Assembly (NCBI RefSeq): GCF_033115175.1
Contig: NC_084834.1
Coordinates: 122,322,275-122,386,274 of the forward strand
Source of the DNA: Lepus europaeus
Taxonomy: Eukaryota; Chordata; Mammalia; Lagomorpha; Leporidae
Direction of reading: 5' to 3'
Length of the DNA: 64,000 nt
Part shown: positions 11,958-22,300 of the stretch, piece by piece
Layout of the letters: each line of letters starts with the position of its first letter
How positions within the stretch are numbered: position 1 is the first letter of the stretch
Translations under genes and position numbers: made by a program
The notes under the pieces: model-generated
Databases searched by the model: none
What the model was told of the DNA's origin: nothing
What the model saw: only the letters and a program-made list of their open reading frames with translations

Positions 11958-12510
11958 TCCTCCCTCCCTCCCTCTCCCCTCCCTCTCCCTCTTCCCCTCC
12001 CTCTTCCTTTCCCTCTTCTCCTCCCCCTCCCCCTCTTCCTCCCCCTCCCCCTCCCTCCCTCCCCCTCCCCTCCCCCTCCCTCTCCCTCTCTTTCCCTCCC
12101 TCCCTTCCTCCTCTCTCCCTCTCCCCTCCCTCTCCCTCTTCCCCTCCCTCTCCCTTTCCCTTTCCTACTCCCTCTTCTCCTCCCCCTCCCCCTCCCTCTC
12201 CCCCTCCCCCTCCCCTCCCTCTCCCCCTCCCCCTCCCTATTCCCCTCCCCCTCCCCCTTCCTTCTTCCCTCTCCTCTCCCTCTCCCTCTCCCCCTCCCTC
12301 TCCCTCTCTTTCCCTCCCTCCCTTCCTCTCTCTCTCCCTCTCCCCTCCCTCTCCCTCTTCCCCTCCCTCTCCCTTTCCTTTTCCTACTCCCACTCCCCCT
12401 CCCCTCCCTCTCCCCCTCCCCCTCCCTCTTCTCCTCCCCTCCCCCTCCCCCTCCCCCTCCCTCTCCCCCTCCCCCTCCCCCTCCCCCTCCCCTCCCTCTC
12501 CCTCTCTCTC
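11911..12510 (+). repeat. 600-bp polypyrimidine tract (CCCTCT/CCCCTC)n
   Basis: Almost pure C/T for 600 bases. An identical 30-base block starts at 11971, 12118 and 12337. A second marker (tttccctccctcccttcctc) recurs at 12091 and 12309, and tttcctactc recurs at 12161 and 12380. So the tract grew partly by duplication of segments near 147 and 219 bases, and not only by slippage. The C-runs mean repeated G-runs on the other strand, giving G-quadruplex and triplex potential. The 271-, 217- and 300-residue open frames here are low-complexity artefacts. Confidence 0.97.
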
Positions 12511-13090
12511 AGTAGATGTGTCTATGGCCCTGCATCTCTCTGACCTGTTGTGGCACAGGAGGAGTTTTCCATGGGCAGGGCTGTCTTTCTCCTGATGAGG
12601 GCGTGGCTGTGACTGACACGCCTCCTGGACACGCCCTTCCCTAGTTCTGGGTTTTTGTGGGGGCATCCAGAGGGGCTCTTCCTGTCCCCACTGCTGCCTC
12701 CCCCCACCCCGCCACCCCCAGCTGCCCTCGGCCTGCTACTGTTTTCACTTCTCCATTCATTAGTGAATGTCAGTGAACTGTAACCAGTGCTTGTACTCGG
12801 TGCGGGGTAATCACCTCCGATTTGCCATTGGCATAATTGGTTTCCACTTATGTATGTTATTTATTGTGTCGGCACACTTTGGAATGAGATAGATCAAAAA
12901 TAGAAGCATGTTTACAAATATTTTAGCAGCATCCCAAATTCCCCAGATACCAGGCATTCTCGGGATAGGGTAGATACTGGGGATTCCAGGGCTGACCGCA
13001 GCACTGAAGACGTTCTGTTTAAAAACTCCATTTTCTAAACAGTGTTTGTAACTTTCCGTGGTGCATTTAGAAAAACCTCTGCATTTCTAC

Positions 13091-13380
13091 TTTATTACTT
13101 TTTTTCTGATGGGAAAGAGACAATGGGAGACGGCTCCCATCTGCTGGTTTACTCCCCAGATGGCTGCAAGGGCCGAGACAGCCAGGCCAAAGCCAGGAGC
13201 CGGGAACTCCATCCAGGTCTCCCCACGTGGGTAGCAGGAACCCAAGTACTTGAGCCATCACCAGTGCCTCCCAGGGTGTGCGTTAGCAGGGAGCTGGACT
13301 TGGGGGCAGGGCTGGGCCTCAAACCTTGGCACTCGGATGTGGGATGTAAGCATTTTATCCGCTAAGCCGAATGCCTGTGC
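13091..13380 (-). mobile_element. CSINE, old, reverse orientation
   Basis: Contains ctggtttactccccagatgg and gtctccccacgtgggtagca in reverse sense. The tail is on the left and the head decays near 13380. Confidence 0.8.
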
Positions 13381-13429
13381 TACTGTATACTTTTGAGATA
13401 AACACACAGGCAAGTGCGACCCGTGGAAC

Positions 13430-13497
13430 TTTTAAAAGTTTGTGGAAAATGGAACTAAAAAATAATGCACACTTTCCAGGAACTTTTTGAAGTGCCT
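13430..13497. mobile_element. Palindromic mariner-like miniature element, copy 2 (internally deleted)
   Basis: Left arm 'aaaagtttgtggaaaatgga' and right arm 'ccaggaactttttgaagtgc' are near inverted repeats around a short centre, giving a 68-base hairpin-capable element. Confidence 0.6.
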
Positions 13498-14927
13498 TAT
13501 GCGTCTATCCATAGATAGATAATGGGTAGGTGGGTAGAGAGATACTGTTTCTGCTTTCTCTCTGGGCAGAGGCGGGCTCCAGGAAAGCCGAGGCACCCCG
13601 CCACACACAGCAGGTGCAGTCTGGGCTGAGGGAGCCGACATTCCCGCTTCGCTGTGTCCTGGACTTTTGGGGTGCTTTCCACCTGCGCGTCACAGTGGGG
13701 ACACTGAGAGATCAGGGTTGGCAGCGCAGAATCTGCAAACCTGAGGCTGCTGGGCGCACCTGAGGCTGCCAGGCCTGGCGGAGGGCACCAGGGTTTGTTT
13801 CCAAACAATCAAAGGCCCTGGGGCTGGGCCCAGGCTCACACTGGCGCCCATGGAAGCCGCGAGCGAGTCACAGGGAGGCCGATTTTTGCTTGATTTGTGG
13901 ATTTTCCCCCTGGCAGGGCCATGCACAGTGTAACAAAATAATTCACGTAAGGACTGCTCTCAAGGCTTCCTCTGGGCTGGGAGTCTCTGCCAGTGTTCTG
14001 TCTTGGACCAGGCTAAGGCCCTAAAGCGGGACTCGGGTTCTGACAATAATGTGGAAACCCCACCCCCTGATGGAAGACGGAAGTTAGCAGCAGCCCTGGG
14101 GCTGGGCAGGTGCCTCCCAGCAGGAGGAGGGGGTGGAGTGGTGCAGCCGCTTGCGTTTCCTCCGGAGGGCACGGCGTCTTCTGGCCTCCGCACCAGATCA
14201 TGACTTAACGCCCAGGCAGGAAGGTACATCAGCAGGGCCACGGCACGTCCCACTGGCCGTCGGCGCCACACACCCGCCCCCTCGCTGCAGGCAGCACCAG
14301 GCGCGTGCGCTCTGCTCTGCAACCAAGCTGTGGTTCGAAAGCCCCCGCGGACGCTCATGTGGACGTTCATTGCCAGGGTGAAGACCTGTCCGTGTGTTGA
14401 GAGGCAGGCCGTGGAGGTGGTGGGGTCTGTCATCTCCCACGGGAGTTACAGAAGGCTGGGCTGGCCCATCCCCTGCCCACAGCCCAGCCCTCCAGCAGCA
14501 GGAGCCGCAGACCCCGTCTGGTGTTCTGGTGTTCTCACAGCGGCGCGAGAGGCACGCAGGCAGCCGGGAAGCTCTGGGGTGGCAAAGTCGGCATGGGGTG
14601 GGCGACGCCGTCCGACCGTGGGGAAGGAAGCAGGGCCGGGGGTTTCCTTCTGCTTAGCCCTGCGTGGGTGGGCTAGACTGCGCCCCAGGCCTCATCCTAC
14701 CCACCCCAGCAAGGGGGGGCCCTTGGGCACACTTGGGGTTGCACCGAGGAGGTGTAGGGCCCCTCCCGCACACCTGAGGGGGATCCACCTGCTGCTGTCT
14801 CCTTCAGCCCGAGTCCCCAGCGCTGACAGAGGCGCTCTGAGGCCACCGAAGCTGGGGCCAAGCCGCCGCTCCTCTCTTCCTCTGTGGCAGAGAACGTAGC
14901 TTACCCATAAGCCTTAATGACTTTTCT
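13498..14927. other. Unassigned GC-rich DNA
   Basis: Largely free of repeats that I can name. Several open frames up to 189 residues overlap on both strands with no recognisable domain, which argues against coding. Confidence 0.5.
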
Positions 14928-14974
14928 TAAAAAGATTTATTATTTATTTGAAAGACAGAGTTACAGAGAGGCAG

Positions 14975-15017
<43 letters not shown>

Positions 15018-15285
15018 GAGAAAGGTCTTGCATCTGCTGGTTCACTCCCCAAATGGCCACAACAGCCAGGGCTGGGCCAGGCCAAATCTAGGAGCCAGGA
15101 GCTTCCTCTGGGTCTCTGATGTAGGTGCAAGGGTCCAAGGACTTGGGCTATCTTCTACTGTTTTCCTAGGCCATAGCAAAGAACCAGATCAGAAGTGGAG
15201 CAGCCAGGTCTCAAACTGATCCCCATATGGGATGCTGGTACTGCAAACAGCAGCTTAACCCGCTACGCCACACAGCACTGGCCCC
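14928..15285 (-). mobile_element. CSINE, full-length, reverse orientation
   Basis: Starts with aaagatttattatttatttg on the left, has an AG-rich tract and ends with the reverse head 'cgctacgccacacagcactg'. The younger AATAAA-tailed subtype. Confidence 0.93.
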
Positions 15286-15376
15286 GTCTTTTTTTTTTTT
15301 TTTTTTTTTTAAGAGTTATTTATTTATTTGAAAATCAGAATTACAGAGAGAGAGGGAGAGACAGAAAGAGAGAGCC
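15286..15376 (-). mobile_element. CSINE tail fragment after a poly-T run
   Basis: Poly-T of about 22 bases, then aagagttatttatttatttg and an AG tract, ending abruptly. Only the 3' end is present, as expected from an early stop in reverse transcription. Confidence 0.75.
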
Positions 15377-16837
15377 ATAACGATGTTTGATAATGTCTCG
15401 GTTCGGCACCAAGACGGGCAGACAAGTGTTTAGGTACAAACCGCAGGTGAGAGCGGTTGGGTGAGTGACATTTACCATTGTGTGTGGAGTCTACCTGGTG
15501 TTCACTCGCAGAGCCCACATCACTTGTCCAGTCGATTTGCTCCTGTAATCTGTCCCTCTCCCTGTGGGCTCTGTTTAGCCTGAAGTCGAGCCGGGCAATG
15601 TCTTCAGCGGTGCTGACATGAATATTCAATAAGAACGTGGGTGAGTGCCAGGGGATCCACTGCTCCCAGAAAGGAAAAACGGGGGGCAGAATCGGAGCAG
15701 GCACTCAACCTGCCGCTGCTCCCCGGCTCCCCTCACTGCCTCTGTGAGATCTGTGAGATCGGGGTCCTTGTCCTCGCCTCTCCTCATCTCCTGCCATGGA
15801 GCCTAAAGGGAGCCAAAGCCTCTGCTAGCTCCTGGGGCTCCTGTGCTTCCCGAGTGCCACGGCTGGGCTTCTCAGTGTGATCAGGATGGCGGCCAGGGAG
15901 CCAGGCAGCCCCGCCTGCTGTGTCCGCAAGCCCCTGCTCGGCTCCCAGCTTATAAAGGGCTGGGGGGTGCGGCTGGCTTCCTGCTGGGCCACTTTCCCCA
16001 ACATGGGATGGCAAACAACACCAGGCCCAGAGCTCTCGTGCAGGGCGGGACCCTCGGGGAGAGCCCCTCAAGACTCCGATGTGCGGCCCCCGCTGTGGGA
16101 ACCTCTGCCCGCGTGGTGACGGCGCCCTGGGGGGGCCAATCTGGTTTTCGTGTTTGTCGTCCGCTGTCTCTGGTGCCCCCACCTGTGACGGTGGGTGTCT
16201 GTGGATTTGTCCAGAACACTGACCCCTCCTGCACCTCCCCCGTTGCCTGCTGTGGTCCCCGACTGTCTGCCCGTTCAGGGCAGCGCCTGGCTCCCTTGGC
16301 CAGGGCGCAGCAGGACAGCACAGAGGTGTGAGCGCGTGCCTGTCTTCTGGAGATGAGGCTGTGCCGGCGCGGACAGGCTGGGGCCGGGGTTGGAGAAAAG
16401 CGGAGTTGGAATGCGGCTTCTGATTCCAGCGACGGCCCCTTTCCTGTCCCGACATCAGCCTGTCTCTGTGATCCTGGGCTAAGCCAAACGGGTTTTCGTG
16501 CATCCTGGACAAGAGGGCGGTTGAGTGGGGGATGCCGGAGGGAGAGGATTCTCAATCGCCCCAACCAGAGCTGTGGGCTGCCCTGACTCACTCAGCGCCT
16601 AACCGCTGTGTGCAGGTGCCGTCCCCCTGGGCTGGGGGCTCCCCGAGGGTGGAGGCAGGCCCTTAAAGCTCCCTCACCCAGGGTGGTGCTTGCCACCTGA
16701 GTATTAACTGTCCGCGACACCGCCGGGAGGTAAACCGAGTATGTTTGGAAAAGCCCGTGGTTTGGGATCCCTGTGAGCATCAGAGGGAAACGCATACGTG
16801 AGCGTGTTCTGCTGGTTTGAAAGTGCTGTGGAGCCTG
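15377..16837. other. Unassigned GC-rich DNA
   Basis: No repeat or exon could be named. Overlapping open frames up to 242 residues lie on both strands without known domains. Confidence 0.5.
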
Positions 16838-17112
16838 CTGCTGGGGCGCACGGGTTCCCCTGCAGCTCGCAGTGCCGACAGCCCATAGGAGCGCAGCTGC
16901 GTCCTCGCTGCACTGTTTCCCATCCAGCTCCCTGCTCATGGCCTGGGAAAGCTGCGGAGCAAGGACCAAGTGCTTGGGTCTCTGCCACCCACATGGCAAA
17001 CCCGGGTGGAATTATGGGCTCCTGGCTTCAGTCTGGTCCTGACTATTGTGGCTGTTTGGGGACTGAACCAGCAAATGGAAGAGATCTCTCTCTCTCTATC
17101 TCTCTATCTCTC

Positions 17113-17144
<32 letters not shown>

Positions 17145-17217
17145 CTCCTCTTTCTCTTTCTCCACACACCCCCCACCTCCAGCCACTCTGCCTGTCAAAC
17201 AAATAAATAAATACATG
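16838..17217 (+). mobile_element. CSINE, full-length, long CT tract
   Basis: Body from 'ccagctccctgctcatggcc' to the tail ctgcctgtcaaacaaataaa, with a CT/CTGT tract at 17085-17160. The head is diverged. Confidence 0.8.
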
Positions 17218-17344
17218 TTTAACAAATAAAAACAAAAGAGCACTACTAGCAAGGACCTGGGAGACCCCTTACAGGAACCATGGCTTCCAGTGTGCAGGCA
17301 AGAGAGAGCTAGCCCGGAGACAAAAGGACCATCTAATAAATATG

Positions 17345-17428
17345 GAAGCACTTCAACTGGTTGGTGGAAAATGCGGTTAGAACATAAGTTTATTTTAGGG
17401 CAGAGCGTTTTTGGAATCCTTGCATAGG
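17345..17428 (+). mobile_element. Palindromic mariner-like miniature element, copy 3
   Basis: Contains 'gcacttcaactggttggtgg', 'acataagtttattttagggc' and part of the opposite arm. Confidence 0.45.
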
Positions 17429-17440
17429 AGAGACCCTCAC

Positions 17441-17766
17441 ATAGGTCATGAAAGGTTGGGCATCTGGTCTAGTGGTCAAACGCTGGCTATGATGCCCGTG
17501 ACCCACTGCGAGGCTGGGTGAGCCCCCAGCTCTGACCCCTGACTCCCGCTCCCTGCTAATGCAGAGCCTGGGAGACAGCAGGGCTGGCACAAACAGTTAG
17601 ATTCTGGCACCCACGTGGGAGACGTGGGAGACCTGGAATGAGTTCCTGGCTCCCAATTCTTGTTTGCTGACCACTGGGGATATTTTGGGAACTAAACCAG
17701 TAAATGGGACCTGTGTGTGTATGTGTATGTGTGTGCATGTGTGCCTGTGTCTGCCTCCCAAATTTA
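17441..17766 (+). mobile_element. CSINE, old, host of a younger insertion
   Basis: Old copy with 'cccacgtgggagacgtggga' and 'ggaactaaaccagtaaatgg'. Its pyrimidine tract has been replaced by a GT-rich run (17712-17750). Its 3' end is the target of the next element. Confidence 0.75.
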
Positions 17767-18120
17767 TTATTTGTTTTTTTGTTGTTGTTGTTGTTTTTTT
17801 TTTTTTTGACAGGCAGAGTGGACAGTGAGAGAGAGAGATAGAGAGAAAGGTCTTCCTTTGCCGTTGGTTCACCCTCCAATGGCTGCCAAGGTAGGCGCAC
17901 CGCGCTGATCCGATGGCAGGAGCCAGGTGCTTCTCCTGGTCTCCCATATGGGTGCAGGGCCCAAGCACTTGGGCCATCCTCCACTGCACTCCCTGGCCAC
18001 AGCAGAGAGCTGGCCTGGAAGAGGGGCAACCGGGACAGGATCGGTGCCCCGACCGGGACTAGAACCCGGTGTGCCGGCGCCGCAAGGCGGAGGATTAGCC
18101 TAGTGAGCCGCGGCGCCGGC
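17767..18120 (-). mobile_element. CSINE, A-tailed subtype, inserted into an older CSINE
   Basis: Reverse orientation: poly-T with (TTG)n on the left, then the full body, ending in the head 'gtgagccgcggcgccggcc'. The 16-mer ctgcctcccaaattta at 17751-17766 is repeated at 18121-18136, a clean target-site duplication. Confidence 0.96.
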
Positions 18121-18136
18121 CTGCCTCCCAAATTTA

Positions 18137-18245
18137 AACACGTATGAAAATGAATATCATGAAAAGACTATGCATGGGTTTCGAATTTTTGCACCAAAAT
18201 AGACTTTAACTGCATGCTCCACATGCTTCTTGAAGCACCTTCATG
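18137..18245 (+). mobile_element. Palindromic mariner-like miniature element, copy 4
   Basis: Contains 'agactatgcatgggtttcga', 'tttgcaccaaaatagacttt' and the right arm 'gcttcttgaagcacc'. Confidence 0.55.
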
Positions 18246-18257
18246 CAGGAAAGAAGC

Positions 18258-18445
18258 AGGGCTGGTGCTCACTGAGCATTTAGTGAGTGCAAGGCACCCA
18301 TCTAAGAATATCATTTCTCACGTAATCGAAGCAGCCCTATGGAGTGGGCTCTTAGTGTCCCCATGGCACAGACGCTGAACCCCCGGGGGCACAGGGGGGT
18401 GGGATTTGAACCCAGGCACTGTGTCATAGAGTGAATGCGTCCAGC
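18258..18445 (-). mobile_element. MIR SINE
   Basis: Reverse MIR: 'tgagcatttagtgagtgcaa', then a tract equivalent to 'cctatgaggtaggtactatt', and the head 'gggatttgaacccaggcact'. Confidence 0.75.
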
Positions 18446-18689
18446 TGAGCCTGTGACCATGCGGAAGGCACGGCGCCCTTACTGCTCCGATGGTTTAGAG
18501 GAAGCCCCTGAGTTATGGAGAAGAGGCGCTAGAGGAAGCCGTCAGCATGCTAGCTGGTTTTTCCTGCCCTAATCTGACAACAATTTTTACAAATCACTAG
18601 CCTATTTATCACCAAATTACATTTCTTACGGCATGATTCTTTGAGCACCTCTAAGTACTTCACAGATATTGCCCAAGTGACTTTTATAA

Positions 18690-18950
18690 ATATTTACCAG
18701 GGAGGGAGAGAAAGAGAAAGATGGCCCATCGCTGGTGCATGCCCCAAATGTCCACCACAGAGGGGCGGGCCCAGGGCCGGCCCGGAAGCCAGGAGCTCAG
18801 CCCAGGTCTCCTATATGATGGCAAGGAGCCGATCCCTCGAGCCATCACCTCTGTGCCCCAGGGTGTGTGTTGGCGGGAGCTGGAGTCGGGAGCCGAATCT
18901 GGGAGTCAAACCAGGTCCTCTGAAGTGGGTGCCTCTATTCAGGTGGCTAT
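18690..18950 (-). mobile_element. CSINE, old, reverse orientation
   Basis: AG-rich start, 'ggcccatcgctggtgcatgc', 'agccaggagctcagcccagg' and 'gggagtcaaaccaggtcctc'. It ends 175 bases before the LNX1 RING exon acceptor. Confidence 0.75.
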
Positions 18951-19124
18951 TACCATAGCAACATGGGATGTTCCAAGGCAGCCCTGTTCCCGCTGGAAGG
19001 AATGGTCAAACAGGCACAGCGGGTCAAATCACTTGCCTGCGCGCCTGTCTGTTCCTTTTGGGTGGGCACTGGCAGTGCTGTCACGCGTGGACCAAAGCCA
19101 GGCTAAACTGTCTCGTTCTCTCAG

Positions 19125-19211
19125 GTTTGTGCATGGCTCCTCGAAGACCTGCTCTGTCCCAAGGAGATGCTGTTCTACTGAGCTCCCCGTGACACTGTCC
19201 GCCCGCTGACC
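19125..19211 (+). other. LNX1: LNX1 5' UTR part of the RING exon
   Basis: A pyrimidine-rich run ending in CAG at 19122-19124 is a good splice acceptor, so the exon probably begins at 19125 with 87 untranslated bases. An in-frame stop at 19179 shows that the reading frame does not extend upstream through it. That the exon is internal, with a separate untranslated first exon further left, is inferred from the acceptor and from how LNX1 is organised in other mammals. Transcript data were not available. Confidence 0.55.
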
Positions 19212-19603
19212 ATGAGCCAGCCGGACCCCGGCGAGGAGCCGGACCCCAGCCCGGAGCCCCTGTGCGAGGTGTGCGGCCAAGCCCACTCCGCCGAGGAGAA
19301 CCACTGCTACACATACGCGGAGGAAGTGGACGACGACCTCATTTGCCACATCTGCCTGCAGGCGCTGGTGGACCCGCTGGACACGCCGTGCGGCCACACC
19401 TACTGCACGCTCTGCCTCACCAGCTTCCTGGTGGAGAAGGACTTCTGCCCCGTGGACCGCCTGCCGCTGGTGCTGCAGCACTGCAGGAGGTCCACCGTGT
19501 TGGTGCACAAGCTGCTCGACAAGCTGCCGGTGACCTGCCCCTTCGCCGGGCACTGCGCCCAGGTGCTGCCGCGCTGCGACCTGCAGCAGCACCTTCAGAC
19601 CAG
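19212..19603 (+). CDS. LNX1: LNX1 first coding exon (p80 isoform, RING domain)
   Basis: This exon encodes the N-terminus of ligand of Numb-protein X 1, an E3 ubiquitin ligase and PDZ scaffold that binds NUMB and promotes its degradation. Seen: 130 codons plus two bases. A RING domain has ligands C45, C48, C60, H62, C65, C68, C79 and D82, the C3HC3D pattern typical of LNX proteins. It is flanked by an N-terminal zinc-finger segment (C18, C21 and nearby His) and a TRAF-like finger (C109, C115, H127), whose last Cys must come from the next exon. The match is to LNX1 rather than LNX2 because of the PDPSPEPLC start. The donor CAG|GTGGGT at 19603/19604 leaves phase 2. An in-frame TGA at 19179 and A at -3 support the ATG. 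The NUMB-binding motif and four PDZ domains lie in later exons outside the window. Reading on into the intron stays open to 19808 and should not be taken as coding. Confidence 0.95.
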
Positions 19604-19883
19604 GTGGGTCCTGCCCCCCCCCCCCGGAGCCCCTCCACCTGCCCTCCGGGGGCAGCTGGTGCTCCCCTGTGCCCCGAGGGCCAGGCGGCCTCCAGGGCCC
19701 TGGGTGCTCCCTGGGGTGCCTGCTGCTCTGTCTTTTCCATTGCAAGCAATGAGACAACGTGTTCACAGCCGGAGATCTCTGGGTGTTTGGGGCTGTGGGT
19801 CCCTGTGAGGAAGCAGCACTTGGCAGAGTTGTGCACACGCACGCGCGTGTGTGTGTGTGTGCGCGCGCAGTGTGGTTTACGGT

Positions 19884-20150
19884 GGGCTTTTTCATTGTGG
19901 AAGAAACATACGTAACACAATGGACCATTTTTAGCCATTTTTGAGTGTACAGTTCAGCGACATTAAACATGGTTACGTTTTGTGCAATTGTGACCACACC
20001 CCGCTCCAGAACCTGTTTCTCTCCATGCGCACCCAGTGCCCACTGCCCACTGCACCCTCCCCAGCCCTTGCAAGCCCCACGTCTCCACCTCGCTCTGGTG
20101 CGTGCCTTGTCCTGTGCGACTGGCTTCTTTCGTGTCCGTGTATTTGGAGC
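19884..20150 (+). mobile_element. Old L1 (L1M) 3' UTR fragment
   Basis: 'gagtgtacagttcagcgaca', 'ttgtgcaattgtgaccacac' and 'ccagaacctgtttctctcca' correspond to the wording I remember for old mammalian L1 3' UTRs. Confidence 0.65.
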
Positions 20151-22089
20151 AGGGAAGACACGGGAGGGACAGGGTGAGAAGCTGTCTCTGAGACGGGCAT
20201 TAACCGTCTTCCACGTGTCACACTTGGACCCGGGACAGTTAGAATTTCCCCTGGCTGGGAGCGGACAAGAGCCAGTTGTTTGTTGAGAAGATCCGAGGTG
20301 GTGTTTTCAACTAAGGACTCCAAGGGGAAAGTGAGCGGAGCGTTGTCTTCCAAGTCTCCCGCTCACTTCTGCCAAGCCGGGAAGACGGTGTGCTCCCGAC
20401 CGCGGGTCAGGGTGGGCGCTCTGTGTGGCTGGCCTCGGGGCGGCCCCGGTCCTGTTCCACCCCAGGAATGCTCTCGGCACTGCGGTGATCGATAGTTCCA
20501 GTTATGTTGTGCAAGGACGTTTGGAAGTGCGCGTTTACCTCGTGTGGTGACAAGGGCAAGGTGCCCTGCTCTGTGTCGGAGGTCACACACCTTGGGTCCT
20601 GGCTTCGGGACACGCGTGGATCTTCCAGGATGCAGGTTTGCACCGAAGGCCGTGGCCTGGCTGTGATGCTTAGCACGGGTTTTCTCTGCCACTTATGGCG
20701 GGGGACTCCCTTCCCCCCCAATCTGCTGAGCCAGGGCCATCATCCTGGGTTTGTGGTTGCCGCTGGCTGTCTCCTGACACTGGGCTTTTTGGCCCCAGGG
20801 GTCATGGGAGAGTGTTCCTGAGTGAGAGGCACTGTCAGGAGGCAGGTGGGTCCAGGGCCAGAGGCAGGCTCGGTGCTGACAGGTGCTGGTCCAAAGTCAA
20901 GGCCAAGAGCAAGGCCGTGTGGTGTGGGGGAGGGGCGGGGCAGGAGAAAGGTTCCCCCAGAGGCCACCAACCCTGGCATGGCTGTCGTGACCCGCAGGTT
21001 GTGAGCTGTACGCGTCCCCCGTGGCTGCCCTAGCAATCGCAACCCTTGTGACTTCAGGCCATGCAAGCCTGGGGGGTTGTTCTGCTGCAGCGGGGTGGGA
21101 GGGAGCCCCGCACAGCTGCCCTAGACCAGCCCCGAGGGGTCAGCCCCTTGCGTCGCCTCCCCGAGCCGCCTGCCTTCCTCGGCTATGGCGCCTTCCTCCG
21201 GCTCCTGAGCCAGTGGCTGGCGCTGTCCAGTCTGCCCTGGTCTCTCCTCTGTCATCTCCACACCTGCTGTGGCTCAGACCTCAGGCCGCTCTTAAGGACC
21301 CAGGTGCCTACGCTGGGCCCACCTGGACGAGCCTAGGCGGTCTTCTCAGCCCCCGGCCCCAGTGAACCGCATTTCCAAGGTCCCTTGTGCCCTGGGAGGT
21401 AACTGCCTGGATCCGAGGGTGTGGCCAGAGCAGGGATGGGCAGGGGCAGGGCTGGGCAGAGGCCTTGGGTTCCTACGGGGTCTCGGGGAGAGAAATGACA
21501 CAGCACACGGCCAGCCAGTGGGACCCACGCCCCTCGAGGAAGCGTGGGATGAAGGCTTGGTGGGCACTCAGCTGAGAAAGCCGTGCACACTAGGAAAAGG
21601 ACCATGATGGGAGGACCCCAGAATGGCCAAAATCGAGTCATCCCCCCACGGGGCTCCAGAGGCGTCTCGGGCGGAGGCCACTGCCTCACTGAGCTGTGGG
21701 CCTCACACCTGCTCGTGAGCCCTTCCACACTTCCGCTTCCTAAGTAGGTTGACACCGGTGTTTCCAAAAATACCTGGTATGCATTAGTCACGCCAGGCTC
21801 AGCGCACCCTTCCTCCACCCCCGCCCGGGCACGCCTGGGCCAGGGCTGAGAACTTGGAGCTCACCCAGCAGCTGGCCCTTGGCCCCTCCTGGGACCACCC
21901 TCCTGCCCTTAGGAGGGGTGCTGGGAGGCGAAGTGCCAAGTGCCTCTGGAGCCCCCCAGCCGGCACGCTCAGGTCACCAGGGCCAAGTCTTCCTGCAGCT
22001 CCTGGGTGAGGCCTGCAGGTTGGCACCTGCTGGTACAGGAGTGCTGGAGGCTGGCCCTGCACTATGAACTTGGCATTGTCCCCTGGTTC

Positions 22090-22300
22090 TTTAATATCAC
22101 TTTATTCAGTAAATACGCACATAAAGGACGTAGGGAGCCTTGTAACTATTTTTATGATCGACCAAAATTATGTATATATTTATGGTGCACACGATGCTTT
22201 GAAATGTGAAATGTGGAATGGCTACAGCAAGCTAATGAATATGCGTGACCTCACATCCTGACAGTTTATATGGTGAGAACACCTCCAATCTCCCAGCGAG
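22090..22300 (+). mobile_element. Old L1-like 3' UTR fragment
   Basis: AT-rich segment with 'atgtatatatttatggtgca', 'atgctttgaaatgtgaaatg' and 'tgacctcacatcctgacag', resembling old L1 3' UTR. The subfamily cannot be set. Confidence 0.45.

Noticed and set aside
11700..12666. Open frames of 271, 217 and 300 residues
   Set aside because: They are translations of the polypyrimidine tract (Ser/Leu/Pro on one strand, Gly/Glu/Arg on the other).
19029..19997. 322-residue open frame antisense to the LNX1 RING exon
   Set aside because: A shadow of the GC-rich coding exon on the opposite strand; the sense frame carries the RING motif.
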